Origin: Clostridia bacterium
Lineage (GTDB): Bacteria; Bacillota; Clostridia; Oscillospirales; Acutalibacteraceae
Reading direction: 5' to 3'
Assembly: GCA_017382915.1 (NCBI GenBank)
Contig: JAFNZJ010000005.1
Span: 1 to 10,772 of the forward strand
Length of the DNA: 10,772 nt
In this document: positions 1 through 6,718 of the stretch, one piece after another
Position numbering within the stretch: the stretch's first letter is position 1
Layout of the letters: every line of letters begins with the position of its first letter
The notes under the pieces: model-generated
Told to the model about the DNA's origin: nothing
Database searches by the model: none
What the model saw: the letters and a program-made list of their open reading frames with translations, nothing else
Program-made: the position numbers and the translations under genes

Positions 1-1
1 G

Positions 2-253
2 GGCTTTAATATTAAGCCCCTTTTTGCTGAACTTTCTGCCATTGGTGGCAAAAGTACAGAATTTGAAGTTTTTATTAAGCTTTTTGGCAACAGTCAGGCC
101 ATATCTGTTGGCAAATACACCCTTAAGGGTGAAAAAACCTTGCGGTTGCCCCTTAATCAGGTGTGGTGCAAGCAATTTAGCCTGAAAATTGTCGGAAGCG
201 GTGATTTTTCACCATATAATCTTACGATTTGTTACAGGAGAAAAAGTTTATGA
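2..253 (+). CDS. 3' end of an unrecognised protein, possibly a phage-type structural protein (partial)
   Basis: An open frame enters from the left edge and runs 83 codons to a TGA at 251-253. I do not recognise the family with confidence. The visible part alternates beta-like hydrophobic and polar stretches and ends in a section (RLPLNQVWCKQFSLKIVGSG, then a YNLTICYR run) of the kind seen at the C-termini of phage tail or other virion proteins: short strands, a conserved Cys-x-x-Phe-Ser-x-Lys-Ile and a closing Tyr-Arg. That likeness is from memory and weak. The last codons overlap the next ORF in an ATGA arrangement, so the two are probably translated together. The real start lies outside the window. 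It could equally be any beta-sandwich protein. Confidence 0.6.
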   Translation, partial: GFNIKPLFAELSAIGGKSTEFEVFIKLFGNSQAISVGKYTLKGEKTLRLPLNQVWCKQFSLKIVGSGDFSPYNLTICYRRKSL

Positions 254-375
254 CCTTTTTACTTGATGCACTTGATATTGATTTGCAGGAATTTGAAGGT
301 GCCGATGAAAAGGTAAGAAAGCTTGCCTATATTTTGGATGAGCTTATTGATACGCTTAAAATCGCACTCAAATAA
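250..375 (+). CDS. 41-residue acidic small protein, function unknown
   Basis: A short ORF starts at ATG 250, overlapping the stop of the previous gene (ATGA). It has a good Shine-Dalgarno, AGGAG at 236-240, nine bases upstream, and its TAA (373-375) is followed at once by an intrinsic terminator, so it is the last gene of its transcript. The product is acidic (ten Asp/Glu against five Lys/Arg). Residues 20-41 look like one amphipathic helix, with Leu, Ile and Val at helical spacing (VRKLAYILDELIDTLKIALK). There are no cysteines, signal peptide or membrane segment. Translational coupling and the terminator support a real gene; the function is unknown. If the upstream gene is a phage structural gene, this could be a small accessory or assembly protein, but that is inference only. 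Confidence 0.6.
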   Translation: MTFLLDALDIDLQEFEGADEKVRKLAYILDELIDTLKIALK

Positions 376-378
376 AAA

Positions 379-412
379 ATACCGCCAAGCTTTTCTTGGC
401 GGTATTTTTGTT
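379..412 (+). terminator. Intrinsic terminator after the 41-residue ORF
   Basis: An 11-bp perfect stem, ATACCGCCAAG (379-389) with CTTGGCGGTAT (395-405), closes a five-base CTTTT loop and runs into a T-rich tail (TATTTTTGTTTT). It sits directly after the stop at 373-375. The A-run on the left side would allow some function in the other direction. Confidence 0.9.
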
Positions 413-447
413 TTATAACTTGCAATATATTTAATATCAAGTTATAA
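413..447. repeat. 10-bp inverted repeat spanning the yhaM promoter (candidate operator)
   Basis: TTATAACTTG (413-422) is repeated as its exact reverse complement CAAGTTATAA (438-447), with 15 bases between the arms and centres 25 bp apart. The left arm overlaps the start of the -35 box and the right arm overlaps most of the -10 box. The structure lies upstream of the predicted transcription start, so it would act as DNA rather than as an RNA hairpin. This fits a dimeric repressor site, but the bases are AT-rich and chance cannot be excluded. Confidence 0.5.
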
Positions 448-448
448 T
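420..448 (+). promoter_or_regulatory. Sigma-A-type promoter for yhaM
   Basis: TTGCAA (420-425), a 17-bp spacer and a perfect TATAAT (443-448) make a strong housekeeping promoter. Transcription would start near 455, giving a leader of 20-30 bases before yhaM. The preceding terminator isolates this promoter from the genes on the left. Confidence 0.8.
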
Positions 449-475
449 ATATTTAATACAAATTTAAGTAAAGGA

Positions 476-1459
476 ATGAATACCTTGAATTTTGATAATA
501 TTACACCAAACGGTACGGTTGATTGCTACGCCCTGCTTAAAACGGTTGAAAAAAAGATTTCTGCCAAGGGCGGTGCCTACCTTGACCTTACCATTACCGA
601 CAAATCGGGTGAAATGAACGCCAAGCTTTGGGACTATTCTGAAGCGGTGCACGGCAGTTATGAAGCGGGTAATCTGGTTAAACTGCGCGGCACTGTGTCA
701 GAATATAAGGGTGTCAACCAGTTCCGTGTTGAGCGCATTCGCCTTTGCCTGCCGGAGGATAATATTGACATAAATGATTTTGTGCCGGCAACCGACTTTA
801 ATGCTGAGGATATGTGGAATGAGCTTTATAAAACCGCAGAAAGCTTTAATGACGGTGAGCTTAAGGCAATAGTTACCTATATTTTAAATAACAATAAAGA
901 AAAAATGCTTTATTGGCCTGCCGCATTTAAGATGCACCACGCCGTAAGGGGCGGTCTGCTTTGCCACACACTTTCAATTGTGCGCTTGGCTGAGGCGGTT
1001 TGTAAGGTGTACCCCTTTGCCGACCGCGAGCTTTTACTAGCAGGTGCCCTACTTCACGATATTGGCAAAATTGAAGAGTTTGAAATTGGTGCAACCGGAC
1101 TTGTTACAGGTTACAGCGCAAAGGGTAATCTGGTTGGTCATTTGGTTGGCGGTGCGGTAGCGGTGGAAAAGGCGGCCGAAGCACTTGGCATTACTTCTGA
1201 AGTGGTTATGCTGCTTTCTCATATGCTTATATCACATCACGGCAATCCCGAATTTGGTGCCGCCGTACTTCCCCAGTTTTTAGAGGCCGAGCTACTTAGC
1301 CAGCTTGACCTTATGGATGCCACCGTTTTTGAAATATGTGAAGCAACCGAGGCAGTAAATAAGGGTGAAACAACCGGCAGAATTTTTGGTCTTGATAACC
1401 GCAAGCTTTATAATCACGGCAGAATCCCCGACGCTAAATATCAGCCTAAACTATTTTAA
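476..1459 (+). CDS. yhaM: YhaM-family 3'-5' exoribonuclease (OB fold plus HD domain)
   Basis: The 327-residue product matches the layout and approximate length of Bacillus YhaM, a cytoplasmic, metal-dependent 3'-5' exoribonuclease acting on RNA and single-stranded DNA. Residues 10-95 form an OB-fold nucleic-acid-binding domain (LDLTITDKSGEMNAKLWD). Residues 150-300 carry the HD phosphohydrolase domain: HHAVRGGLLCHT (154-165), the HD doublet in ALLHDIGKIEEF (H194, D195), H222, ISHHG (H254, H255) and D278/D281 as metal ligands. The gene has its own promoter and terminator. Start choice: the Shine-Dalgarno AAAGGA (470-475) directly abuts the ATG at 476, too close for normal initiation, while an in-frame TTG at 485-487 has ideal nine-base spacing. 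The protein may therefore begin three codons later. Family assignment is firm; the natural substrate here is inferred. Confidence 0.95.
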   Translation: MNTLNFDNITPNGTVDCYALLKTVEKKISAKGGAYLDLTITDKSGEMNAKLWDYSEAVHGSYEAGNLVKLRGTVSEYKGVNQFRVERIRLCLPEDNIDINDFVPATDFNAEDMWNELYKTAESFNDGELKAIVTYILNNNKEKMLYWPAAFKMHHAVRGGLLCHTLSIVRLAEAVCKVYPFADRELLLAGALLHDIGKIEEFEIGATGLVTGYSAKGNLVGHLVGGAVAVEKAAEALGITSEVVMLLSHMLISHHGNPEFGAAVLPQFLEAELLSQLDLMDATVFEICEATEAVNKGETTGRIFGLDNRKLYNHGRIPDAKYQPKLF

Positions 1460-1479
1460 TTTAATCTAATAATAAAAAA

Positions 1480-1506
1480 GAGTGTTGATTATCAACACTC
1501 TTTTTT
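1480..1506. terminator. Bidirectional terminator between convergent yhaM and the nup operon
   Basis: GAGTGTTG (1480-1487) pairs with CAACACTC (1493-1500) around ATTAT, with an A-run on the left (1474-1479) and six Ts on the right (1501-1506). It therefore reads as an intrinsic terminator on both strands. It lies 20 bases after the yhaM stop and about 10 bases after the nupQ stop on the other strand. Confidence 0.9.
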
Positions 1507-1516
1507 GTTTTTCAAT

Positions 1517-2464
1517 CTATCTTTCCTCACGGAAGTAGTTAAGGCCAAGCGCCGCAGGGGGTTGACTGTCCTTTTTATTTCTAATACTGGTAAATACCAA
1601 AACAATAATTGTAACTATATAGGGCAGCATTTTAAACAGTTCCTTTTCGGCAAAGCCAAAGCCTGTAATATAGGTGCTGGCAATGTAAAGTGCGCCAAAT
1701 ATAATTGAGCCAATGATTGCAAGGTTTGGTTTCCAAACGGTGAAGATAACCAGCGCAATAGCAAGCCAACCAATAGCATCAATACAATACTCCCAGTTGC
1801 CGTTAAGGTAGTCCATAATAAATGAAAGACCACCAAGACCTGCAACACCGCAACCAATACAGGTTGCTACATAACGGTAGCGCGAAACATTTATGCCTGC
1901 GGCATCGGCGGTTGCGGGGTTTTCACCTACTGAACGCAAATGCAAACCAACCTTTGTTTTTGAAAGAACAAACGAGGTTGTAAGCGCAATGGCAATTGCC
2001 AAATAAACAAATATACCATACGAAAGGAATAATTCACCAAACCAACCCAAATCATCCGCAAAGGGAAGTGATGCGGTAAAATACTTACTACCCTTTGTAA
2101 AAATTGTGCTGGTTTCATCAATCATATAGTTTGAAATACCAACACCAAGGGTGGTTATTGCAAGGCCTGTAACATTTTGGTTTGCACGAAGTGTTACGGT
2201 TAAAAAGCTAAACATAAGACCCATAAATGCCGCACCAATAAATGCCGCAACAATTGGTATTATAACTGCCAAAACAGGCACTATATTGGTTTTTACAGCA
2301 GAAAAATAAAGATATTCAGCAAAGCAACCACATGAAGCACCTACGCACATAACACCGGGTATACCAAGATTTAAGTGGCCCGATTTTTCAGCAATGGTTT
2401 CACCGGTAGAGCCTAATAAAAAGGTCATACCAAGACGAATTGCACTAACAAGAAAGGCTAACAT
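1517..2464 (-). CDS. nupQ: Nucleoside ABC transporter permease, NupQ-like
   Basis: A 315-residue integral membrane protein of the BPD_transp_2 permease family, the second permease of BmpA/NupOPQ-type nucleoside importers. Family signatures are EKSGHLNLGIPG at residues 26-37, LRANQNVTGLA at 92-102 and GENPATADAAGIN at 180-192, the last being the probable cytoplasmic coupling region that contacts the ATPase. The C-terminus (QPPAALGLNYFREER, 301-315) is the usual tail of this subfamily. Hydrophobic stretches suggest about eight to ten membrane helices. The length is normal. The ATG lies two bases after the nupP stop, and its ribosome binding site (AAAGGAGAA) is inside the nupP coding end, so the genes are translationally coupled. 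It is the last gene of the operon. Nucleoside specificity is inferred from subfamily and gene order, not from binding residues. Confidence 0.9.
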   Translation of the reverse strand: MLAFLVSAIRLGMTFLLGSTGETIAEKSGHLNLGIPGVMCVGASCGCFAEYLYFSAVKTNIVPVLAVIIPIVAAFIGAAFMGLMFSFLTVTLRANQNVTGLAITTLGVGISNYMIDETSTIFTKGSKYFTASLPFADDLGWFGELFLSYGIFVYLAIAIALTTSFVLSKTKVGLHLRSVGENPATADAAGINVSRYRYVATCIGCGVAGLGGLSFIMDYLNGNWEYCIDAIGWLAIALVIFTVWKPNLAIIGSIIFGALYIASTYITGFGFAEKELFKMLPYIVTIIVLVFTSIRNKKDSQPPAALGLNYFREER

Positions 2465-2466
2465 AA

Positions 2467-3561
2467 TCAGTCATTCTCCTTTCTGGTTTTTCTAAATACC
2501 ACTTTGTACTGTAAAAAGAACTCACAACCGATAATAAACAGCAATATAATACCTGTAATGATATTTGAAATATCCTCAGGCACGCGGAAGTCGGTAGAAA
2601 CCTGTGAAGCGCCCTTTTCAAGAAAAACTATAAGGAAGGTGGTAAGCACCATATAAAGGGGATTGAATTTAGCAAGCCAGGATACCATAATAGCGGTAAA
2701 TCCACGACCGCCTGCGGTTTCCACATTGATGGTGTGGTTAGTACCGCCAACCAGCAGTAAGCCTGCAATACCGCAAAGGGCACCCGAAATAATAAGGGTA
2801 CGAATAATAACCTTTTTAACATTTATACCGATATATTTGGCGGTGTTTTCACTTTCACCAACTACCGAAATTTCATAACCCTGCTTACTGAATTTAAGGT
2901 AAATATAAACCGCAATTGTAAGGGCTGCAACAATAATAATGTTAAGTATAAATTGGTTATCACCTATAGCGGGGAAGCCGTATTCAGACATTGGTCTTAA
3001 TGCGCCCGAGCCGTCTTTAACAAATACCTTAAGAAAATATGCAACCAACTGAATGGCAACATAGTTCATCATAAGGGTGAAAAGGGTTTCATTTGTGTTC
3101 CACATTGCTTTAAAAAATGCGGGGATGAATGCCCATACAATACCGGCAAGTATACTTGCTGCGGTCATAACCAAAAACAGTAACGGCAAGGGTAATTTGT
3201 CACCCAAAAACATCATTACTATAACGGTTGCAAGGCCACCTATTAAAACCTGACCCTCCGCGCCGATGTTCCAAAATCGCATTTTAAAGGCAGGGGTTAC
3301 GGCAAGCGATATACAAAGCAACATTGCCATCGACTGAAGCAGGTTCCAAATACGGCGGGATGTACCAAATGCGCCGTCAAATATTGATGAATAAACCTCC
3401 AACGGGTTTTCACCTATAAGCAGGGTAATAACTATACCTGAAAAGGCAAGTGCCGCAACAATGGCTACCGCACGAACTATTATGCTGTGATACCAAGCAA
3501 CCTGTGGGCGCTTAACAATATGAATAAGCGGGGTCTTTTGCTTTTTTTGTACCGTTGCCAT
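2467..3561 (-). CDS. nupP: Nucleoside ABC transporter permease, NupP-like
   Basis: A 364-residue membrane permease, longer than its partner because of an N-terminal extension with a cytoplasmic basic segment (residues 1-20) before the first helix (about 28-50). Family signatures: FWNIGAEGQ (96-104), NTNETLFTLMMNYVA (155-169) and the cytoplasmic GESENTAKYIGIN (235-247), the expected ATPase contact. The C-terminus is basic and charged, consistent with a cytoplasmic tail. It would pair with the NupQ-like protein to form the channel. The ATG shares a base with the stop of the ATPase gene (TAATG), and the strong AAGGAGG (3568-3574 region) lies within the ATPase coding end, so translation is coupled. 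Family is firm; the exact nucleoside transported is not shown by the sequence. Confidence 0.9.
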   Translation of the reverse strand: MATVQKKQKTPLIHIVKRPQVAWYHSIIVRAVAIVAALAFSGIVITLLIGENPLEVYSSIFDGAFGTSRRIWNLLQSMAMLLCISLAVTPAFKMRFWNIGAEGQVLIGGLATVIVMMFLGDKLPLPLLFLVMTAASILAGIVWAFIPAFFKAMWNTNETLFTLMMNYVAIQLVAYFLKVFVKDGSGALRPMSEYGFPAIGDNQFILNIIIVAALTIAVYIYLKFSKQGYEISVVGESENTAKYIGINVKKVIIRTLIISGALCGIAGLLLVGGTNHTINVETAGGRGFTAIMVSWLAKFNPLYMVLTTFLIVFLEKGASQVSTDFRVPEDISNIITGIILLFIIGCEFFLQYKVVFRKTRKEND

Positions 3562-5117
3562 TACTGCACCTCCTTACCGTCTGCGTCCTCTTCAAGTGAG
3601 GTTGATTTGGTCATAAGCAGACCAATTTCATCCTTAACGGCTGTTCTGCCGTCAACAATTCCGGTTATTTTACCTGAATTTATTACTAAAATTCTGTCAC
3701 AAAGCTCCAGTAAAACATCTAAATCTTCACCAACAAAGATAACTGCTACGCCGTTTTCTTTTTGGTTGTTTAAAAGGTTATAAATAGTGTAGGATGAGTT
3801 AACATCCAGACCCCTTACAGGGTATGCCGCCATAAGCACCGATGGTGATGCGGCAATTTCACGACCAACAAGCACCTTTTGAACATTACCGCCCGAAAGA
3901 TTACGAACGGGGGTGTTAGCGTTGGGGGTTACAACCTCTAAATCCTTAATAATGCGGTCGGCCAAATTTTTAGGCTCACGACGTTTTAAGAAAAATGAGT
4001 GACCTTTACGATAGCTGCGAAGCATCATATTATCTATAATGTCCATATTGCCTACAAGACCCATACCAAGGCGGTCTTCAGGTACAAATGAAAGTCTAAC
4101 GCCAAGATCACGGATTTGAATGGGGGTTTTGTCACGCAAATTTTCAGGCTTGTTTTCTTCGGGGGTGTAGTATATAATTTCGCCATCGGTTAGCTTATGA
4201 AGACCTGCAATAGCCTCCAACAGTTCACGCTGACCACTACCCGCAATACCTGCAATACCTAATATTTCACCCGAACGGGCAGTAAAGCTTATATTATCTA
4301 AAACAGGTCTGCCCTCTTCATTAACACTGCTGATGTTTGATACAACCAGGCGGTCTTTACTGTTTTTAGGCTCGCTGCGTTTAATATTAAGGTCAATTTT
4401 TTTACCCATCATCAACTCGGTCAGTTCGGCCTCATTGGTTTCAGGGGTATTAACGGTGGCAACATGCTCACCCTTTCTTAAAACGGCTACCCTATCCGAT
4501 ATTGAAAGTACCTCATGCATTTTATGCGTAATGATTATAATTGACTTGCCGTCATCACGCATACGACGCAAAATGCTGAATAACTTTTCGGTCTCCTGCG
4601 GGGTTAAAACTGCTGTGGGCTCATCAAGGATTAAAATATCTGCGCCGCGATAAAGCACCTTAAGTATTTCAACCGTTTGCTTTTCAGAAACCGACATATC
4701 GCAAATGCGCTTTTCGGGGTCAATGATAAAGCCGTAACGCTGGGTTATTTCAATAACCTTTTTATTAACGGCTTTCATATTAAAGCGTTTATCATCATCA
4801 ATACCAAGCACTATATTCTCACTGGCGGTGAATACATCTACCAGCTTAAAGTGTTGGTGAATCATACCAATTTTATAGTTAAAGGCATCCTTGGGGGAGG
4901 ATATAACAACCTCCTCACCGTCAATTAATATTTGACCCTCATCGGGGAAGTATATACCCGCAACCATATTCATAAGGGTGGTTTTGCCCGAGCCGTTTTC
5001 ACCCAAAATTGCAAGAATTTCACCCTGCATTACCTCTAAATTACAGTTATTGTTAGCAACAACACTGCCAAAGGTTTTGGTTATTGAGCGGCATTCCAAT
5101 GCGATTTTTTTAGCCAC
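3561..5117 (-). CDS. nupO: Nucleoside ABC transporter double ATPase, NupO-like
   Basis: A 518-residue protein with two fused ABC ATPase domains, the standard size for sugar/nucleoside importers of this class. The first domain has Walker A GENGSGKTT (39-47), signature MSVSEKQ (141-147), Walker B ILILDEP (161-167) and H-loop H198. The second is degenerate, as usual: its Walker A region is GIAGIAGSGQRE (287-298, no Lys-Thr), the signature LSGGNVQK (407-414) is intact, and its Walker B reads VLMAAYPVRGLD without the catalytic Glu. One complete and one impaired ATP site is expected for this family. The start is GTG at 5117 with GGAGGT at 5123-5128, five bases upstream; no ATG fits as well. It follows the lipoprotein gene after 134 bases containing a hairpin, and overlaps the next gene by one base. 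Confidence 0.93.
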   Translation of the reverse strand: MAKKIALECRSITKTFGSVVANNNCNLEVMQGEILAILGENGSGKTTLMNMVAGIYFPDEGQILIDGEEVVISSPKDAFNYKIGMIHQHFKLVDVFTASENIVLGIDDDKRFNMKAVNKKVIEITQRYGFIIDPEKRICDMSVSEKQTVEILKVLYRGADILILDEPTAVLTPQETEKLFSILRRMRDDGKSIIIITHKMHEVLSISDRVAVLRKGEHVATVNTPETNEAELTELMMGKKIDLNIKRSEPKNSKDRLVVSNISSVNEEGRPVLDNISFTARSGEILGIAGIAGSGQRELLEAIAGLHKLTDGEIIYYTPEENKPENLRDKTPIQIRDLGVRLSFVPEDRLGMGLVGNMDIIDNMMLRSYRKGHSFFLKRREPKNLADRIIKDLEVVTPNANTPVRNLSGGNVQKVLVGREIAASPSVLMAAYPVRGLDVNSSYTIYNLLNNQKENGVAVIFVGEDLDVLLELCDRILVINSGKITGIVDGRTAVKDEIGLLMTKSTSLEEDADGKEVQ

Positions 5118-5198
5118 AGCGCACCTCCAAAAAAATTAAAAATTTAAACCCTATAAAAACAAATATTTTTTATTTGTGCTTATAGCCTTTAAATTACG

Positions 5199-5236
5199 AA
5201 ATAGGCGGAGCTTTTTTATAAAAACTCCGCCTATTT
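5199..5236 (-). terminator. Hairpin between binding-protein and ATPase genes, probable leaky terminator
   Basis: A perfect 12-bp stem, AAATAGGCGGAG (5199-5210) with CTCCGCCTATTT (5225-5236), closes a 14-base AT-rich loop, 15 bases after the lipoprotein stop. Read on the operon's strand, the stem is followed by CGTAATTT, a poor U-tract, so termination should be partial. Such hairpins commonly let the binding protein outnumber the membrane parts, or protect the upstream mRNA from 3' decay. On the plus strand the U-tract is good, but no gene there needs it. Confidence 0.7.
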
Positions 5237-5251
5237 TTTAACGGTTATAGA

Positions 5252-6508
5252 TTAATATTTCTCATTAATAAGGGTGATACCGTCAATTCTTAAATCAAAG
5301 TAAGGAGCTGAACGGTACTCAGACTCATGGAAATAACCTTCAGATACAGCTTCGGTATCAGGGGTGAATTTAGCATCGGTGTCAACATCAGCTTTGTAGG
5401 TTTCAACAGCCTTGCCACCTACGGTGAAGTTCTTGGTATCAAACACCTTAACGGCGCCGGTTTTAAGATCTTCAATAGCCTTTTTAACAGCGTCAACAGT
5501 ACCTTCAGCAGCAACACCCTGGTTGATGCCGGTAAGAACTACTGAGCCTTCAGCAATGCCGCCGCACCAGTCATCAGAGATTTCGGTACCGGTAGCAACG
5601 CATTTAATAATGTAGTTGTAGTAAGGTGCCCAGTTAATAGCAGAAGAAACTATAAAGGTTTCGGGGCAAGCATCATAGGTGCTGCCGTTGTAAGAAACGT
5701 TAGGAATACCCTTAGCTTCACATGCACCGGGAGCGCCCATTGAGTCAGCGTGCTGAGAAATGAGCTTGCAGTCTCTGTCGATAAGAGCGTTGGCAGCATT
5801 TTGCTCCTCAACGGCATCATACCAAGAACCGGTAAACTGAACATCCATAGTAACGGTGGGGCAAACTGATTTTGCGCCAAGGTAGAAAGAGGTGTAACCT
5901 GAAATAACTTCAGCATAGGTGTAAGCGCCTACATAACCAATCTTAGCCTGGTCAGCAGTGAATTTGCCAGCCTCAATCATTTCGTTAAGCTTCATACCTG
6001 CGGCGATACCTGCAAGGTAACGGCCCTGGAAGATTGAAGCAAAAGCATTGTTGTAGTTGGGGAGTTTTTCGGTGTGAGCTTTAGTACCGGTTGCATGACA
6101 GAACTGAACGTCCTTAAACTCTTTAGCAGCCTTGATGATAAAATCTTCATGGCCAAAGGAGTTAGCAAAAATAAGGTCACAGCCTTGGTCAACCAAGTCA
6201 GCAGCCTCTTGATAGCAAGCGTCAGTTTCAGGAACGTTGGTTTTAACAAGAACCTGCTCATCGGTAAGACCTGTAGCCTCTTGAACTGCATCTACAGCGT
6301 TAAGGAAGTTAAGGTCGTAGGTTGATTTTTCATCATGAAGACAGATGAAGCCAACCTTGAAATCAGCGGGGATTTCATAATCAACGGTAAGGGTGGGTGC
6401 TGCAAGTGGAGATTCGCTCATGCCGAGTGTTTCTTCACCGCTGCCGGCACAACCGGCAAAGCTTGCGAGCATTAAAACTGCAAGAACAAGTGCGAGAAGT
6501 TTTTTCAT
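5252..6508 (-). CDS. nupN: BMP-family substrate-binding lipoprotein of the nucleoside importer
   Basis: A 418-residue lipoprotein. The signal peptide is classic: MKK, a hydrophobic core and lipobox FAGC, so Cys20 is lipidated and anchors the protein outside the membrane. A short low-complexity linker (about 21-45) precedes a periplasmic-binding-protein fold of the BmpA/PnrA type (about 50-385). Recognisable blocks are KVGFICLHDE near 51, DLIFANSFGHED near 110-121, FQGRYLAGIAAGMK near 160-173 and KIGYVGAYTYAEVISGYTSF near 188-207. Relatives bind purine and other nucleosides. The start ATG has a strong AGGAGG (about 6516-6521) seven bases upstream. It is the first gene of the importer operon, with promoter and palindrome upstream and a hairpin downstream. 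The symbol follows Bacillus nupNOPQ order; the ligand itself is inferred. Confidence 0.92.
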   Translation of the reverse strand: MKKLLALVLAVLMLASFAGCAGSGEETLGMSESPLAAPTLTVDYEIPADFKVGFICLHDEKSTYDLNFLNAVDAVQEATGLTDEQVLVKTNVPETDACYQEAADLVDQGCDLIFANSFGHEDFIIKAAKEFKDVQFCHATGTKAHTEKLPNYNNAFASIFQGRYLAGIAAGMKLNEMIEAGKFTADQAKIGYVGAYTYAEVISGYTSFYLGAKSVCPTVTMDVQFTGSWYDAVEEQNAANALIDRDCKLISQHADSMGAPGACEAKGIPNVSYNGSTYDACPETFIVSSAINWAPYYNYIIKCVATGTEISDDWCGGIAEGSVVLTGINQGVAAEGTVDAVKKAIEDLKTGAVKVFDTKNFTVGGKAVETYKADVDTDAKFTPDTEAVSEGYFHESEYRSAPYFDLRIDGITLINEKY

Positions 6509-6525
6509 TTTATTTCCTCCTAATA

Positions 6526-6538
6526 GGGGTGCAACCCC
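6526..6538 (-). other. Small GC-rich hairpin in the nup leader
   Basis: GGGGT (6526-6530) and ACCCC (6534-6538) form a 5-bp stem with a 3-base loop in the mRNA leader. It ends five bases before the ribosome binding site of the lipoprotein gene. It is too short for a riboswitch. It may keep the binding site open or protect the 5' end, or may mean nothing. Confidence 0.35.
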
Positions 6539-6551
6539 ATTTTTTTACAAC

Positions 6552-6573
6552 ATGGTAAATATATATTTACCAT
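6552..6573. repeat. Perfect 22-bp palindrome at the nup transcription start (candidate operator)
   Basis: ATGGTAAATAT (6552-6562) is followed immediately by its reverse complement ATATTTACCAT (6563-6573), with no mismatch in 22 bases. The predicted transcription start is near 6575, so the palindrome lies at about +2 to +23, where a bound repressor would block transcription. As RNA it could also form a 5' hairpin. The binding protein is unknown. Confidence 0.6.
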
Positions 6574-6581
6574 ATATAAAT

Positions 6582-6610
6582 ATTTTACATAATGTGGCAC
6601 GAAAAATCAA
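6582..6610 (-). promoter_or_regulatory. Sigma-A-type promoter of the nup operon
   Basis: On the minus strand, TTGATT (6605-6610) and TAAAAT (6582-6587) are separated by exactly 17 bases. AT-rich sequence upstream (6611-6660) could act as an UP element. The leader to the lipoprotein ATG is about 66 bases. It lies after the terminator of the GH3 operon, so the importer is transcribed independently. Confidence 0.65.
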
Positions 6611-6684
6611 TAACATTTTAGCGAAAATAAATATTTTTTTAATAGATTTTGAACGTTTTTGTAACAAAATGCAAATGATAAAAT

Positions 6685-6714
6685 AAAGCAGAGAGAATTA
6701 TTCCTCTCTGCTTT
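6685..6714 (-). terminator. Intrinsic terminator of the SGNH-GH3 operon
   Basis: AAAGCAGAGAG (6685-6695) pairs perfectly with CTCTCTGCTTT (6704-6714) over an 8-base loop, five bases past the GH3 stop. On the minus strand the stem is followed by a T-rich TTTATTTTATC tail. Confidence 0.88.
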
Positions 6715-6718
6715 AATA

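Noticed and set aside
5159..5177. AT-only hairpin (ACAAATA with TATTTGT) upstream of the ATPase gene
   Set aside because: The 7-bp stem is too weak and AT-rich to separate from background in this spacer.
5199..5239. Plus-strand terminator with a good T-tract
   Set aside because: No plus-strand gene lies to its left within several kilobases; it makes more sense as the minus-strand intra-operon hairpin.
6509..6580. Purine or other riboswitch in the nup leader
   Set aside because: The leader from the predicted start is only about 66 bases, and holds a palindrome and a tiny hairpin rather than a three-helix aptamer with an expression platform.
6393..6686. 97-codon plus-strand frame over the nup promoter and lipoprotein signal peptide
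   Set aside because: It runs antisense to the lipoprotein start, then through promoter, palindrome and AT-rich spacer; the product resembles nothing known.
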